Shown here: in pieces, positions 63,921 to 64,000 of the stretch | Numbering within the stretch: position 1 is the first letter of the stretch | How the letters are laid out: the number at the start of each line of letters is the position of its first letter | DNA from: Sphingobacterium psychroaquaticum | GTDB lineage: Bacteria > Bacteroidota > Bacteroidia > Sphingobacteriales > Sphingobacteriaceae | DNA: 64,000 nucleotides | Assembly (NCBI RefSeq): GCF_900177625.1 | Contig: NZ_FXAU01000001.1 | Span: forward strand, 922,644-986,643 | Direction of reading: 5' to 3' | Made by a program: the position numbers and the translations under genes | Notes under the pieces: model-generated | What the model was told of the DNA's origin: nothing | The model's input: only the letters and a program-made list of their open reading frames with translations | Databases searched by the model: none

Positions 63921-64000
63921 CTACAGTTCTTTACGTAGTCGAGCCACAGGGATGTTCATCGCTTCCCGATATTTCGCTACCGTTCGGCGCGCAATACTAT
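63921..64000 (-). CDS. rpoN: RNA polymerase sigma-54 factor, C-terminal end only
   Basis: The right edge, read on minus, gives the final 25 residues of a protein ending at TAG (63921-63923). It contains IARRTVAKYRE, the RpoN box, which contacts the -24 promoter element, followed by MNIPVARLRKEL. That box is diagnostic of sigma-54. The rest of the gene lies outside the window. Confidence 0.85.
   Translation of the reverse strand, partial: SIARRTVAKYREAMNIPVARLRKEL

Overview
The window is chromosomal DNA from a member of the Bacteroidota, most likely a Sphingobacteriaceae relative of Sphingobacterium or Pedobacter. Evidence: promoters of the form TTTG - 19/20 nt - TAnnTTTG instead of TTGACA/TATAAT; few Shine-Dalgarno sequences; a 286-residue primary sigma factor without region 1.1; a fused MurF-alanine racemase; a short adenylate kinase; and xylose and GH92 sugar genes. 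Genus and species are inference from gene content only.

Layout. 1-3.4 kb: cut-off M48 membrane protease, tRNA-Arg(ACG), adk-obgE. 3.5-6.6 kb: a minus-strand operon resembling a zinc uptake locus (small Cys/His-rich exported protein, TonB-dependent receptor, His-rich lipoprotein) behind a palindrome. 6.7-16.9 kb: housekeeping genes (xerD-like recombinase, M16 protease, rpoD, fmt, a LolC/E-type permease, a CPA2 antiporter). 16.9-22.7 kb: xylose module with a LacI-type regulator divergent from xylB-xylA-symporter and a CRE-like operator at the promoter. 22.7-35.8 kb: acetyltransferase, pepD, TetR-controlled nitroreductase, patatin, a LigB-type dioxygenase, DUF4139 protein, a lipase/ABC exporter pair and htpG. 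35.9-45.3 kb: tRNA-His and a mannoside-utilisation locus (GH92, two paralogous glycosidase-like proteins, GntR regulator, sugar MFS transporter, mannose-6-phosphate isomerase) with three copies of one palindromic operator. 45.3-55.7 kb: mixed accessory genes (divergent PF10091 glycoamylase-like protein, OmpA lipoprotein, CDF transporter, trimethylamine-monooxygenase-like FMO, HxlR/nitroreductase pair, AAA ATPase), bracketed by two identical tRNA-Leu(TAA)/tRNA-Gly(GCC) cassettes. 55.8-64 kb: beta-barrel protein, recX, murF-alr, DUF502 protein, a degenerate LytS-like protein, a porin, dinB, an SRPBCC protein and the 3' end of rpoN.

How genes work together. Xylose enters through the Na+ symporter, is isomerised by XylA and phosphorylated by XylB; the LacI-type protein probably represses this until sugar appears. 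In the mannoside locus, GH92 and the two exported glycosidase-like proteins probably release sugar in the periplasm or at the surface, the MFS carrier imports it, and the isomerase feeds mannose-6-phosphate to glycolysis. No sugar kinase for mannose is present in the window.

I found no CRISPR array, insertion sequence, prophage, restriction system or recognisable defence island. The most interesting unexplained items are the two glycosidase-like paralogs with their shared operator, the 180-bp duplicated tRNA cassette, a roughly 600-bp stretch with three related short reading frames (53.1-53.7 kb), and the degenerate LytS-like protein behind DUF502.
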